DNA of 64,000 nt from Scortum barcoo (Eukaryota > Chordata > Actinopteri > Centrarchiformes > Terapontidae). The stretch spans positions 186,001 to 250,000 of the forward strand of contig CM041531.1 of NCBI GenBank assembly GCA_023238725.1, written 5' to 3'. The notes beneath the pieces were generated by a model. The model did no database searches. It saw only the letters and a program-made list of their open reading frames with translations, and was not told the DNA's origin. Shown here in pieces: positions 1 to 12,299 of the stretch. The first letter of the stretch is position 1. Each line of letters starts with the position of its first letter. The translations under genes and the position numbers were made by a program.

Positions 1-95
1 ATAAAAGGAAAAAAAAGAGCATTTAGAAAAAATAAGAATGAAAACATGAAGAAAATAAACATGAAAGCATCTGTCAGGATGATCATCCCAGATTA

Positions 96-115
96 ACACA
101 CACACACACACACAC
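96..115. repeat. CA dinucleotide microsatellite
   Basis: Uninterrupted CA run of about 20 bases, lying just downstream (minus sense) of a possible splice donor at 120-121. Confidence 0.9.
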
Positions 116-121
116 TCTTAC

Positions 122-168
122 CTTTCATGGCAGAAATCACAAAATACATATTTATAATCCGGACTCAT
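122..168 (-). CDS. possible first coding exon, unknown gene
   Basis: Reading the minus strand, an ATG at 168 opens a 47-base frame (peptide MSPDYKYVFCDFCHE) that runs into a good splice donor, AAAG|GTAAGAG, at 121-117. A promoter-like GC-rich cluster lies 60-150 bases upstream. The Kozak context is weak and a short upstream ORF starts near 212, so the start is uncertain. I do not recognise the peptide; it has a CDFC pair that could be half of a zinc site. The downstream exons would lie outside the window. This is an inference from signals only. Confidence 0.25.
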
Positions 169-229
169 GGAGGGATCTGTGAAGTGCTCAGCTGCAGGTC
201 TCTGTGTGATCTGTCATCCTCTGCTGCTC

Positions 230-320
230 TCTGCACCACATGAGGGGCCATGTGACCGTGACGTCACCGCCAGGCCCCTGCCCCGCCCCGTGTGACTGAC
301 ACGACCGACAGCCAATGAGA
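230..320 (-). promoter_or_regulatory. promoter-like cluster: CRE, GC box, CCAAT
   Basis: A palindromic cAMP-response element TGACGTCA sits at 259-266, a GC box CCCCGCCCC at 281-289 and CCAAT at 312-316, in a CpG-rich island unlike the AT-rich surroundings. The order (CCAAT furthest from, CRE nearest to the candidate exon at 122-168) suits minus-strand transcription, but these elements also work in both directions. Confidence 0.35.
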
Positions 321-335
321 GGAGAGGGGAGGCTG

Positions 336-342
336 CGTGTGT

Positions 343-377
<35 letters not shown>
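336..377. repeat. TG microsatellite
   Basis: About 40 bases of TG with one interruption. Reading frames across it (Thr-His or Val-Cys repeats) are artefacts. Confidence 0.9.
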
Positions 378-379
<2 letters not shown>

Positions 380-714
380 CCAATACTTAAAGGAGAGTTT
401 CCCACTTTTCACTTCTCAATAAAATTTCACTTCACTTTCATCTATGTTTTCTTTTGTTTTTCTTTTTGTTTTTTTTCTTTTTTCTTTTCCATGGATCCAA
501 ACTTCATTCAGAAAACTAACATTTTAAAACTTGTTGGTTTGTCGTTAACTCAGCTGACGTTGAACTTGACAGATTCAGTGAATATTTACTGATTTGGACA
601 CATTAGTTATGAAACAGACAGACGGCGAGGAGAATATTAATATATTAATATTAATTAATTAATAAACACAGATGATCCTCAAACTCTCTCATGTGACATA
701 GAGATAGATGATGG

Positions 715-800
715 ACGAATTTATTGATCCACGACGGAAATTAAGTTGTCATAGCAGCCACGTACATAAAAATACAACAAAATACAAAAGAAGACAAAAT
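715..800. repeat. dispersed repeat fragment with TTATTGATCC motif
   Basis: The stretch around 720-760 contains TTATTGATCCACGACGGAAA followed by A-rich sequence. The same motif (TTATTGATCCCACAGTGGGG) recurs at about 20236 and 43828, with a degenerate copy near 4036. It is a common teleost dispersed repeat, probably the 3' tail of a LINE; I do not assign a family. Confidence 0.4.
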
Positions 801-915
801 AAAATACTATAAAATAAGACAATATAATGAGGATTTGATTCACCTCATCATTGAAGTGTTTTAGTTGTGCAAAACGTTTTGCAGCTGTTTACAGATATTC
901 TGCAGAAATAAAGTT

Positions 916-992
916 CATTATTATTATTATTGTTGTTGTTGTTATTATTTATATTGTTATTATTATTATTATTTATATTGTTATTATTATTA
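916..992. repeat. ATT/GTT trinucleotide repeat
   Basis: Imperfect (ATT)n with GTT interruptions; codes only for poly-Asn-type frames. Confidence 0.85.
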
Positions 993-3974
993 GTGTCATC
1001 TCTATGTGCTAAATAAGAAGCTAACATGGCTAACAGACCAGAGGAAACTAGCTGTTTCCTCACGTCCTTCTTTACATCTCACGAATCTTTCCAGCAGAAA
1101 CAGTTGGAGATCAGACGAAGTGGTGACGTCCTCCCTCAGCTGTCATGTCAGCACGTTAACATGAAAAAGACGGTTGGTCACTTTGGGAAATATGCTCATT
1201 CATTACTTTTAGAAAACTAGCTCATGTCTGTGTCTCTCTCACATGTAAACCAAACGATCGAGGGTGTGCTCCTCATAAGGACACATCGCAGACATAAAAA
1301 GCTCGCTGCCTCCTTCCGTCACTGCGGTTCACAAAATAAACAGTTCGAAGAAAGCGGTGGGAGACATGAAAAGGAAGGAAGAAGGTGTGAAACAAAATAC
1401 CAAAGAAACCCAGAGAGGAAGATAACAGAGGCCGACATGACGGGAAACCACAGAGAAATGCAGCGCCAGCAGAAACCCGCCCACCAATCACAACCAGCAG
1501 ATAAACGGTGAAGACGTCCATCAGTCCCTCCACACAGCAAAGCTTTAACTCTTCAGATCCTCTATATCACAGTTTCTTCAGAGAGCCTCCATCTTCATCG
1601 AGTCCGTCGACCTCGGCCTGCACGACGTCGACAAACAGCGAGAAGGAAAAGAAACGACTGGAACAAACTTAAAGACGCTCACAGCTCCTTCAGTTTTATT
1701 AAGATTCAGACAAACACAGAAACTAAAACACATCATGAAGTGAGACCAGACATAGACGAGCAGCATGTTTTTAATCATTAAGTAAAGAGAAGTGTTGACA
1801 GGGAATAAGATGAACCCTGATGTGAACCTCCCTACAGGAAATCTTTAGGATTCTGACTTTTCCTCCATAACTACAGTTTTCTGTCTAAGCGCCCTCCAGC
1901 GATGCTTCCTGTTGGTCCAATGGATCAGAGCGGTGCAGAAAAACAGAAAACTTCCTCAAAGAAATAAAGTTACATAACCGAGAGAAGCAAAGTGCAGCTC
2001 GAGCTAACGGGGCACTTTCACCTGACATCCCACTCTGCTTCATAAAAGAAATCCCGACTGAGCCGCGGAGCATCACTGAAAATGATTAAGCTGCCTGAAA
2101 ACAGCCGGGCAGAGTAAACACGAAGACGTGAAGGCTGCAGGCGAGAACGACTGCTGTCAGCAGCGAGAGCAAAACTGAGGAGCAGCAGGAGCTTCATTCT
2201 TCCTCCAAATTGGCAGAACGGGGGGACGATTTACGCTTCGAAAGGCTCGTCGGCTGGCGGCGAAGCTCACCGCCTCCCCTCATCGCGCCCAGTCAATAGA
2301 TTCTCAGCAGCACGTTACGAGTTGTTTGGAAAATGCCTCCACAGCGCCTGAAGGATCAGTGTTTCTCCTGCGATCATCCCACGCTCGGCTCGACTGCAGG
2401 AGGATCTCACATTCATTATCCATCCTTATCAGCTCTAATGAGAGACACTCGGCTCTGGCAGCGGTCCCCCGTCACACATTTATCCTCATCTCTCCCGCAC
2501 ACTCGCCAGTTTTACATGTTTTACAGTAAAAAACCGCTTCTAATGTGGAAAGAAATACACTCTGAGTGCACTGCAGAGAGGAAAAACTGCATTAAAAACT
2601 CATCAGGTGGATATGAGTCAGTTCAGCTGAGACCACCTCCCCTTACAGGCTCAGGTCAGCCAAATCACAGACGGGAAGATTCACAACCTGCACCTCTGTG
2701 GCATCGAACCACCACAAAACAACGGAGGTGAAGAGAGCGGTTTGCTAGTTTCTGAAAAACTTCACAGCAAAAACAACGTCAACAAATCTCATAATCAAGA
2801 GTTTTTATTCAAATTACTTCCTCCTGAAGAAATAGTCCCGATCAAAACAGAGCTTCAACTTTGATGTGAATTTATCCGGCAGAGTGAAGAAGAAGAGGAA
2901 GACATTTAGATTTTACTGCAGGATTTATCTGAAAGGTCTTCTGCAAAACATTTCTATCATCATTAGTTAGGAATTACGAAGTGTTTCTGCCAAATACATT
3001 TTCTAGCAGCAGCCCACAGGATTTGAAGAAATGTCATGAAGTCGATTTTCGGTGAAATCAAACGATTGGGTGATGAGTAACTGAAGCAGCAACAGGACAT
3101 CAATCACTCGCAAAGTCACAACAACCAAATAAACAACAACACGAGAGGACAGGATTATCTGACAGGTGTCATCCCAAAACCTGACAGACCTCCAAATCGA
3201 TCGCCATCTGCAGGAGCGCCCATTTATATGTGAAAATACACATCATTTTATTTCTGTGGTAAAAACAAAGATTGTGTGTTCGCCGTCACTGTTTGACACG
3301 ATGACACCAGAAAAGAGAAATTCACTCAGAGAAAAGGTTGATTTAACCAGCTAACGTTAGATGGATTTCACAGTTTAAATAAGCATTCATGACGTGTTCT
3401 CTATGGATGTTCAACTAATAATCAATTATATTAAGAGTCCAGTTAACTTTAGTCTTTCTTTTACCCAAATGACAACGTCCACCTCTGCCTGTTCATCAAC
3501 AGGTAAACACACTTGGAAATTTTCCAAATTAACAACCAGATTTTTTGTAAAATAAACAGACATGTCTCAGAGCGAAGGATTCACCAGATAAACAGGAAGT
3601 AAACAAAGTGACTGACGAAGAGGAGGAAACTTACAGGTGTGCGTCTTCTTCACGGCCACTGACAAACCTGTAATACAAAGAAAAGAGGCGCCGTCATCGT
3701 TTGCAGATCGAGAGCAACGATTCTGTTTCTGTTGTCACGGCGACACAAAGATCTGAAGGAAAACCAACTTCAGCTTCTGTTCCTGAACATTTATATCAGA
3801 CCTGTGATGTGTTTATAACAACGTCTATACCAATACACACAATATTTACTACTTAAAGTGCTGCACACAATCATACTGTTCATACTGTGAATATCTCCAT
3901 CTGTATATGTTCATATCATCTTCATATCCACCGTTTATTCTATTTAATATCAGACAACAGAATAAATATAGTTC
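993..3974. other. non-coding stretch, no gene recognised
   Basis: Short open frames occur on both strands but none has a recognisable domain or convincing splice signals. A moderately CpG-rich segment at about 1575-1680 can be read as FIESVDLGLHDVDKQREGKE, which is not recognised. It may be intron or intergenic sequence of a neighbouring gene. Confidence 0.5.
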
Positions 3975-4284
3975 ACTGTCTGTGGTGTGTTTGCTGTCTG
4001 TGGTGTGAAGAAGAAGAAGAAGAAGAAGAATCATCCTTTATTAATCCCACATTGGGAAATTAGTATTTTTTCACTCTGTTTTTGTTAACACACATTTTTA
4101 CATATACATAGGGATCACACACACATGCACATGCAAGCTGGCGGAGAGATGCCAGAGTGAGGGGGCTGCACCGTGAGCGCGCCCCGAGCAAGTTTTGGGG
4201 TGTGTTCGCTGTCTGTGGTAAGTTCACTGTGGTGTGTTCACTGTCTGTGGTGTGTTCACTGTCTGTGGTGAGTTCACTGTCTGC
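3975..4284. repeat. minisatellite blocks with GAA run
   Basis: Units of about 19 bases built on TTCACTGTCTGTGGTGTG occur at 3972-4006 and again, four or five times, at 4199-4284. Between them are a GAA run (4005-4030) and a degenerate copy of the TTATTGATCC repeat (about 4033-4065). Confidence 0.75.
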
Positions 4285-4578
4285 AGGACATAGAAGATTA
4301 AATGTGGTAGACGTTGCAGACAGCAGATCCCATAAAAAACTGGAAAAATGATTTTAGATGAGAGCATTGATGAATATGACAGATACAGATGGATGCTGCT
4401 CTGCTGATGCATTTTAATGGGAGGTGTCGAACAACATAAAACAAACAGAAAACAGACAGAAGAACAAACTCCACCTCAGTGTGTTTTCATGTGAGTTCAT
4501 ATTTTGTTGTAAATGTTGACCCACAGCAGCAGAGTGTGACGCAGCTCGTCGCCTGGCTTCTCTCCAGAAGGCAGCAGG

Positions 4579-4721
4579 GTGTGTGTGTGTGTGTGTGTGT
4601 GTGAGCGTGTGTGTGTTTGGGGGGTCTGTGAGTCGGTCCTGGGGCCAAAATCTGTCGGGGCCACAGTGAGTCGCTCTCCTGGTGACGCTCGGCTCACTCA
4701 TGGCCCATCTGGACCAGGTCA

Positions 4722-4756
<35 letters not shown>

Positions 4757-4764
4757 TGTGTTTG

Positions 4765-4795
<31 letters not shown>
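4579..4795. repeat. two TG microsatellites
   Basis: TG runs at 4579-4616 and 4724-4795 flank about 110 bases of non-repeat DNA. The many long frames predicted here are Val-Cys or His-Thr artefacts. Confidence 0.9.
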
Positions 4796-5783
4796 GCGTT
4801 TCATGTCTGACAGCAGGAAACAGGTGGAGCCGTTACCATGGAAACCACGTCTCACCTCAGGACCAAAATAATCAGAGATCCTAAACAGTGATGCACGTGT
4901 GTGTTTATGTGAGAGAGAAAGAAGAAAATCTTCAAATGATTCATTAAAACTCATTTTTAACGTCAGTTTAACAACAAACTTATCGTAAAACACTGCAAAG
5001 AGGTGATTTAAAGGGAGAACAAGAGGAGAAAGTGATCTTTGATTGGCTGTTTGAGTAATATAATGATCAGAGGAGATGTGAAAATGATTAAACACAGATA
5101 AAGAGGCTGGATACCTGTTTTGTTTGGCCTTTTTAACAGCACTTAATAAATGTACTTAATTTTTAACAAAAAAAAATGAAACACTGTGAATAAACCCAAT
5201 TTAAAGTGTTGAGGAGATTTTTCTCGTCTCTGAAAACATGCAGCACTAATTATAGTTTTCACATCAACACTTTACTTTTTACTTTATTCAGTTCAATATG
5301 AATCACTTTATTTATATCTGCATTAAACTGCAACTACTGTTTTCTTTCAGTTTCATCAGTTTTATTCTATATTAGCTTATTTGTTTATCTTCTATTTCAT
5401 CATATTTATCTTTTTATATGGTTTCCTTTTTAAAATACCTTTAATATCTGCATTAAATTGCCTTGTTTAAAGATGCTAGAAAAATCCAGCCATCATAAAG
5501 TGTGTATTGTATAAACAGTATATGATGTGTGTGTTGTTTTTACTGTGTGTATTCATGTCATGTCAGAGATGTTCCTCTGAAAGAAGCTTTGTGTTGTTTT
5601 TCAGTTTTCAGATGTTTTTTCTTTGTTTTTATCGTCCACAGTCGGCAGAGCTGAGATCAGATTTTGAGGTTAAATATGTGGACTGAAGTATGTTTTTATT
5701 TTTTTCCGTTCAGCTCTCCCCCCTCTGGTACAGTTCACCTCCTCCGTCAAGTCTCCTCCCATCAGCCATCTGGTCGTCTGCCA

Positions 5784-5784
<1 letters not shown>
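4796..5784. other. AT-rich non-coding stretch
   Basis: No domain, splice pair or repeat family recognised on either strand. Confidence 0.5.

Positions 5785-5821
<37 letters not shown>
5785..5821. repeat. CA microsatellite
   Basis: Perfect CA run of about 37 bases. Confidence 0.9.
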
Positions 5822-5823
<2 letters not shown>

Positions 5824-6741
5824 GGCGGGATGCTGCGTCTCTTTGTTCAGTCCTTCCAGTCACCTGAGGCCAACTAAACTTTTTAAAGCCTCTCATGATA
5901 TTTTTCACATTTGATGCTCTCTTTACTGGTTTTCACTTTTTAACTGTATAAATTCAGTCGTGTCAGTTTGCAGGATGTGAAGGAGACTCAGAGGAAGTTT
6001 CTGACTGTTAAAGCCAAACATGAACACTTTATTTCTTTATAACACTTTCTTCTAATTAAGTTTGACATTGATCTAATTTCATTTTAACTTTCTGCTAATC
6101 GTCTGATCTGAGGCTCATTTTTAACTAAATGACACAGCTGCACAACCAAACTACACCTGAAAATGAGATTAAATGGACAAACAAAAATAATCAGTGTCCA
6201 AAATGTGACTCACTGAAATATACTTTATTTTTCAGAAGCTACTCAACTCAAATACTAAAAACTTTAGTTAATTAAAAGCAAAGTTGACTAATTTAGACTT
6301 ATTTTAACAGACATGTATTAAAACATCGTAGAAAAAATAAAAAATGGGACTTAAACTGAGCAGGTGTAGGAGCATCAGGTAACAGGTGAGTTTGTTTCCC
6401 ACCTGATAGACACCAACGTTAACTAACACCTCTTCAGAGAGATAATCCACCACACTCCTGTTAAGATCAGCTGTTTGTGTAATGAGTCTTTAAATCGTTT
6501 TTATCACAGACAGTAATCAACAGACATAAAGAAGTTGTAGCTCACAAAATGCAAACGTGTAAAAACCAACTCAGAGAAAAAGAAAGAGGATTTAAGATAA
6601 ATGAGCTGAAATCACCTGCAGACGTCCTCACTCGAACACCTCGTCTTCACTTCCTGTTTGATTAAAGCTCAGACTCCTTTCGTTGACGAGCTTCCTCATT
6701 AACAAACGTCTGAACGTCTCCTCAAACTGTCGCTGACCTGG

Positions 6742-6804
6742 GAGGTAAAGACTCATCGAGGTAAAGACTCGTCGAGGTAAAGACTCGTCGAGGTAAAGAC
6801 TCAT
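6742..6804. repeat. 16-bp tandem repeat, four copies
   Basis: The unit GAGGTAAAGACTCRTC is repeated four times in tandem with only A/G variation at one site. Confidence 0.85.
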
Positions 6805-8513
6805 CTCTCTAATCTTTGAAGCTCTCGTTTGAATCTGCGGTGAGCCGAACAGCCTCGGGGGTTTACGAGCACAGAAAGGTTTCTTTATTTCTTTTACCGA
6901 ATTATTCCTGGTCCCATTTGATGTTTTTTCACTGGAGTCTGAACTCAGAAAAGAGAAGAAATCACTTTAAATCGTCGGTTTATCCCCTCCTGACTCTGGA
7001 AGGACAAAGAGGACGACGTGGTGTTAAAGTGGAGAAAAAGCATATTTGAGATTGTGACTGACGGCAGTTTGTCCTCAAACCGTCCCAGAAACAAACTCAA
7101 CTGTTTATTAAATGGAAAAAAAACGACCTTCTGCACATCAGCTCTTCATATTTTACTGCTGCATGAACACGACGAGCGTCCACTGAAGGTGATTTATGAA
7201 CATACGGGAGAGAAAAATCAGTCGTTGTAAGGAGAAAGGTTTTTATTTACCAACAGAGACACTTTAAAGCACCGGTCGGGATGATGAGGAGGAAACGATC
7301 TTTACTCGCTCTAAGTCTTCTTTTTAACTCGTTTTTCTTCATCGCACGGCTGTTTTCTTCTCTTTCCTGTAAACTGTTGTTTTCTCATCGTTTTGTTGTT
7401 GTGGGCGGAGCTCTGTCAGAGACTCTGTTCTGATTGGCTGTTTAGAGGCAGCAGGCGGAGCCAGAAGAGGCTGATTTTTATCAGATCATCTGTTTCCTGT
7501 TAGTGTCAGGACAGAGAGACAGTTTCAGCAAATATGACTAAAAGTCTTTTTTTAAATAAGTTACGTACGTCTGATTTAACTTGATGTTCGAAAAGAAAAA
7601 AAAATATTAACGACATTTGTTTGATTGGCTTATAAAAAAAAAAAGCTCCCCTGAGCTCAATGCTAACATGCCAACACCTTAGTTGTGTTAGCATGCTAAC
7701 ATTAGCTTATTATCAGTAAACACAGAGAGCAGCTGAGGATGATGGGAGTGTTTGTAGTTCTGCAGGTGTTTGTTCATAAACCAACCAGTGTTGGACACGT
7801 TAACATGTTGACCTGATGATGTTAAAAGTTCTTACGGTTCATCCTGAGAGGAACATTTCCCACAATCCAACAGATGATGAGATGATTCAGTCTGGATCAA
7901 ATATTATATTATATATATTATATTATTATGTTTGATGTGCATGTTTAAGATGCTTTCACAGGATTTTCTGAGTTGGAAATGTGACACAGAGTTTTCAATC
8001 ATTACCAAGAAACTGATCAACACCAAAGATCAACCAGCTACAATGAGCTTTTTGTTTTCTTCAGTGTGAAGTTTTAATATTAAATCTGATATAAATGTCA
8101 TTCTTACAGACAGGAATGATGAAGAAAACCAAGAAAATAAAATCGCTCATCAGCATCTCTGAACCTGAGCGTTATCCAAATAGCGTCAGATAACGCTCAC
8201 GCCCTCCTGATCTGCTTCCTGTCAGATGACTCACAGAGTGTGCTGCGGTATTACCGAGAAAAACCTGAGCAAGGAGGTGCAGGAGAAAGAAAAAAAGAAA
8301 AAAAACAAAAAGGGCAGAAACAAACGATCCAGTTGATTTCATCGATCATCCAATGCTGACCTGGAAAACGAGTTGATTTCATGAGGCGGCGAAACCCCTC
8401 ATCAGCAGAAAACCGCTCGCTCTCTGCACGACATCGTTTATCTGCAGCGACCTTTGAATGCCTCCAAAAATGAATCCACAAACACACACACACACCCGCT
8501 GCACACACTTCAT
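6805..8513. other. non-coding stretch up to the first gap
   Basis: AT-rich sequence with poly-A tracts; no gene recognised. A short CA run (8478-8496) lies just before the gap. Confidence 0.5.
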
Positions 8514-9013
8514 NNNNNNNNNNNNNNNNNNNNNNNNNNNNNNNNNNNNNNNNNNNNNNNNNNNNNNNNNNNNNNNNNNNNNNNNNNNNNNNNNNNNNNN
8601 NNNNNNNNNNNNNNNNNNNNNNNNNNNNNNNNNNNNNNNNNNNNNNNNNNNNNNNNNNNNNNNNNNNNNNNNNNNNNNNNNNNNNNNNNNNNNNNNNNNN
8701 NNNNNNNNNNNNNNNNNNNNNNNNNNNNNNNNNNNNNNNNNNNNNNNNNNNNNNNNNNNNNNNNNNNNNNNNNNNNNNNNNNNNNNNNNNNNNNNNNNNN
8801 NNNNNNNNNNNNNNNNNNNNNNNNNNNNNNNNNNNNNNNNNNNNNNNNNNNNNNNNNNNNNNNNNNNNNNNNNNNNNNNNNNNNNNNNNNNNNNNNNNNN
8901 NNNNNNNNNNNNNNNNNNNNNNNNNNNNNNNNNNNNNNNNNNNNNNNNNNNNNNNNNNNNNNNNNNNNNNNNNNNNNNNNNNNNNNNNNNNNNNNNNNNN
9001 NNNNNNNNNNNNN
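8514..9013. other. assembly gap, 500 N
   Basis: Exactly 500 N, the same length as the two other gaps, so a placeholder of unknown true size. Sequence to its right belongs to the segmental duplication and sequence to its left does not, so a duplication edge probably lies inside the gap. Confidence 0.95.
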
Positions 9014-9333
9014 TGCAGAGAGAAAGGGAGCCATTCTTCAGCAGCTGCAGAAAAGGGAAGTAAAACATACATACAATACATACATACAATGAAGAACAGC
9101 TTGCTCTACTAACTGAACACACAAATATTAGTGGAAACAGCAATACAGCATTTGGGAGCAAAAACAAAAAAACAGAAACTTTCACAGAAACATTCTGCTT
9201 CTGGTATAGTTGTTGAACAGAGATTTACAGTCTCCATAACATGCATCTACTCCACATCTAAACACGCTTTTTTATCTTCAGACCTGTTAGGAAGAGACTT
9301 CATGTTGAGGCTAGGAATTAATCTGATATCTAC
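9014..9333 (+). pseudogene. retroviral gag-pro relic A, left copy, 5' part
   Basis: This matches 40541-40860 almost base for base. It holds the end of a protease-like region, including the LLGRD segment at about 9285-9300. It is cut at 9333 by the BEL/Pao element and continues at 17324. The active-site end of the protease is missing from this relic (see the right copy). Confidence 0.75.
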
Positions 9334-9853
9334 TGTAGCTGACATCACAGTCAGTAATACATTTAAGTTAATTTAAATTAATAATTCATTTATTTTGGAG
9401 TTAAAAACATGAATAATTTAGGGTTTTAAATAAGGAAAAATATTTTTGTTATTTCATATTGATATAATAAAAGCATAAAAATGTTAAAAAAGGGAATTAT
9501 ATATTATTTAAAAAGCGGAACCAATGTTCGCCGGGCACAGTGATGTCAGGTTTTTTTTGTTTTTAACACATGCTATTTTTTACCATGCCTAAGTTAGAGC
9601 ACCGGTCGGGACAGAGTAACAAGCAGAAGTAAGAAGAAGAATTACGTTTTTTAACTCCTGTTTGGTTAAGAAGGCCAGTGAGGTATGTTTATGTTTTTAT
9701 TGTTTATATTATGTTTGTGGCTTACACTGTGTTACATGTCGCTAATTTGTGTTTGTATTTATCCAGTTCTTACGACATTGCCTCGACATCGCTCGAGAAT
9801 AAATGCCTGTGATCTGAACAACCTGCGTCGTAATTGACTGAACGGGAGTTACA
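9334..9853 (+). repeat. 5' LTR of BEL/Pao element
   Basis: Runs from TGTAGCTGACATCACAGTCA to GGGAGTTACA. A polyadenylation signal AATAAA is at 9798-9803, near the 3' end, as expected for an R region. The bases after the LTR (GTAAGAACTCAGCC) should hold the primer-binding site, but I cannot name the tRNA. Confidence 0.92.
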
Positions 9854-10556
9854 GTAAGAACTCAGCCTGCCCGACTTGAGGTGGAAAGACGATGTGTGCG
9901 CCAGCTGTCTGCGGAGCTGCAAGCAACGAGCGATTAAGACTGTGCACTACCGGTAACATAAGCAAGCAGCAAGCAGAGTCAAAGAGCACTGTGTGGTTAA
10001 GCTAATAACAAGTAAAACATTTAAAACAAGTTGAATGTTAAGAGGTTTAGCTTATCATCTGCTTATAAGGGATTCTATAAGTGCTGAAGAGTGAAGTTTC
10101 TGGTGTTATGTACATGATAATGACCAAGTCATTTTTGATTTCATCATTGTTTATTATTTAACTATTTGAAGTTTTATGACATTTAAAGGGTCATTCTTTG
10201 ATGCTGCTAAGGTTAAAATATATGGTATAATTCCTTGCAAGTGAAATAAGTTAATTTGTATTGTGAAAGGGTGTTTCAGAAACATTAAGACACTGTAAAA
10301 ATTGTTGGTTAAACTTAAGGTTAAAAGGGTAAGTTTAGTTGCAACCTGCAAAGCAATTTAACAGGTAAGTTTAGTTAAGCTAATTCACTAAATCAGTTTC
10401 AGTTACATTGAATAAGTAATTTAACCAAAATTATGTTAGGTTAACTCAAATAATTCTGAACATGGTCTGTGTATCACGGTAACTGAAGCCATAGATGTAC
10501 AGCAGCAACTAAAAATCTTACTGATGCAGATTTAAACACAGATTTATTACAAGACA
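9854..10556 (+). other. BEL/Pao 5' leader
   Basis: About 700 bases between the 5' LTR and the first gag frame, AT-rich, with several GT-rich direct repeats (GTTAAGCT, GGTAAGTTTAGTT). No coding domain recognised. The true gag start is not clear. Confidence 0.6.
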
Positions 10557-11285
10557 GTGAGGTTGGTGTTGAGAAACAAGCTGCTGCCCAAGAAGGACCT
10601 AGAAGAAGCCAGAGAAGTCCGGACACTCACTGAAAAGGGTCAAAACCTCCATGAGAGCAAATCTAAAAAGCTTTTGAACAGTTTCACAACTGCTTACAAG
10701 AAGTGGAAATCTCTTGTGAGGGAGGCTAAAAAGGCACATGACAGATCCCTCCCCAATGAGATACTGCAAACCCACATGACTAAAATCCACCAGGCTTCAG
10801 CAGATGTAAAAACAAGCCTACGAAGACTTGCGCTTCAACATAAGGCACCTGATGGAGAGACTCGTCGTAGATTGGATACATGTGATGCTCTCACAAGAAA
10901 GATCATGCAGTGGGATCTGAGTGATGAGACAGATAAAGGACAAGATTCTAATGATGATCAAGCATGCTGGATTGAGACTGGCTCAGTGTTTTTATCTGCA
11001 GCATCCCAGAGATCCAGTGTGGGCTCTCAAAGAGTTAAGTCTACAAGAGCTTCAAGCTTAAGTTCAAGCAGTTCAAGTTTGTCCTCTGCAAAGATGAAAG
11101 AAGCTGCAGCGGAGTTAGCTGCAACTCAAGCCACTTTGGAAGTATTACAAGAAATGGAACGTGAGAAACACGAGCTTGACACTCTTGAAAATAAGAACAG
11201 ACAGAGACTTGCATTACAAGAAGCTGAAAATGCTTCAAGGCAGAAAGCTTTAGAAGTATCTAAATCAAGAAGCGCATGCAGATAG
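10557..11285 (+). CDS. gag: BEL/Pao gag, N-terminal segment
   Basis: An open segment of about 240 residues, basic at its start and helical, with a serine-rich patch (about residues 160-180) and a glutamate- and lysine-rich coiled-coil-like stretch after it (KMKEAAAELAATQATLEVLQ onwards). BEL gags typically begin this way. The frame opens with GTG, so the real start probably lies upstream or the start region is frameshifted. The frame closes at 11285, and gag resumes in another frame at 11366. Confidence 0.7.
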   Translation: MRLVLRNKLLPKKDLEEAREVRTLTEKGQNLHESKSKKLLNSFTTAYKKWKSLVREAKKAHDRSLPNEILQTHMTKIHQASADVKTSLRRLALQHKAPDGETRRRLDTCDALTRKIMQWDLSDETDKGQDSNDDQACWIETGSVFLSAASQRSSVGSQRVKSTRASSLSSSSSSLSSAKMKEAAAELAATQATLEVLQEMEREKHELDTLENKNRQRLALQEAENASRQKALEVSKSRSACR

Positions 11286-11365
11286 AGCGCTTAGAGACAG
11301 TCAAGAAGATGAATGCTGCAAAAGCAAGACTGCAAGTGTATACACAAGAAGTGTCAAACCAATAG

Positions 11366-12299
11366 ATGCAGATCAAGATTCCATTTATTAAGATATCAGA
11401 ATTGCTCCATGACTGTGAATTTAGACAAAGGAAACCTTTATCTAAATCAAGAAATCTCTCAGTGCAGCATATGGCACAAACTGGTGAAAATGTACAACCT
11501 GTTGTGTTAACACAAACTGCTCCAAGGGAGCAGCCTGCTATTAGTGTCCATCAAGAGCAAGGCACTGCATCACTTGCCAGTGCAATAGCAGAGTCAATCA
11601 ATGCAAGCCGTTTGCCTGTACCAGAGCCTTCTGTCTTCAGTGGAGCCTTGGACCCTTTAAGGTACAAAGACTGGAAGATGTCTTTTCAGACTTTGATAGG
11701 CAGGAAGAACATTCCAGTGAACGAGAAGGTCTACTACCTCCGTAAGTATGTTGGCGGACCTGCAAAGAAAGCTATTGAGAGTTATTTCCTGATAGGCACG
11801 GATGCAGCTTACCATTCAGCATGGGATGTTTTGGAAGACAGATATGGTAGCTCGTTCATGATTGCTAAGGCTTTCAGAGATAAGCTCGCCTTCATGGCCA
11901 AAGATAGGACCTAAGGATAGTGTTGAACTCAGAGAGTTCTCAGACTTTCTTCGGGGCTGTGAAGCAGCGATGTCTGAGGTGAAAGGTCTTGAAGTTCTAA
12001 ATGACTGTGGTGAAAACCAAAGTATACTTACCAAACTTCCTGATTGGTTGACAGCCAGATGGAACAGAAAGGTAATTGAGATTGAAGAAGATACTAAGAC
12101 ATTCCCTAGCTTCAGTCAGTTTGTTGAGTTTGTCAAAAGGGAAGCCAAGATAGCCTGTAGCCCGGTGACCTCTCTTCATGCTTTGAAGTCTAGTGATGGT
12201 GAGAAAGTTAAGAATCCTAAGACCCGAAGTGTTGGTGTAAAGGTGCTGGCAAGTAGCTCTAAAGAAAACTCAGATGTTAAAGGATTGTGTATTTTGTGA
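11366..12299 (+). pseudogene. gag: BEL/Pao gag core, split by a frame change
   Basis: Two overlapping frames (11366-11914 and 11862-12299) make up a gag core of the family usually listed as DUF1759. Recognisable blocks are FSGALDPLRYKDWKMSF, VYYLRKYVGGPAKKAIESYF and WDVLEDRYGSSFMIAKAFRD in the first frame, then FSDFLRGCEAAM, SILTKLPDWLTARWNRK and FPSFSQFVEFVKREAKIA in the second. The break falls just after FRDKL. Gag would assemble the particle and package the RNA. Confidence 0.85.

Noticed and set aside
188..592. Open frames with His-Thr or Val-Cys runs
   Set aside because: They are translations of CA/TG microsatellites; the same applies near 4414-5095 and 5664-5914.
1560..1720. CpG-rich coding-like stretch
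   Set aside because: The frame FIESVDLGLHDVD is suggestive, but there are no matching splice sites or recognised relatives.
8251..9185. Long open frames spanning the N gap (also at 27464-28768 and 59935-60895)
   Set aside because: Their length comes from undefined bases. Only the real sequence on each side was used.
9854..9900. Named tRNA primer-binding site for the BEL element
   Set aside because: The bases after the LTR could not be matched by eye to any tRNA 3' end with confidence.
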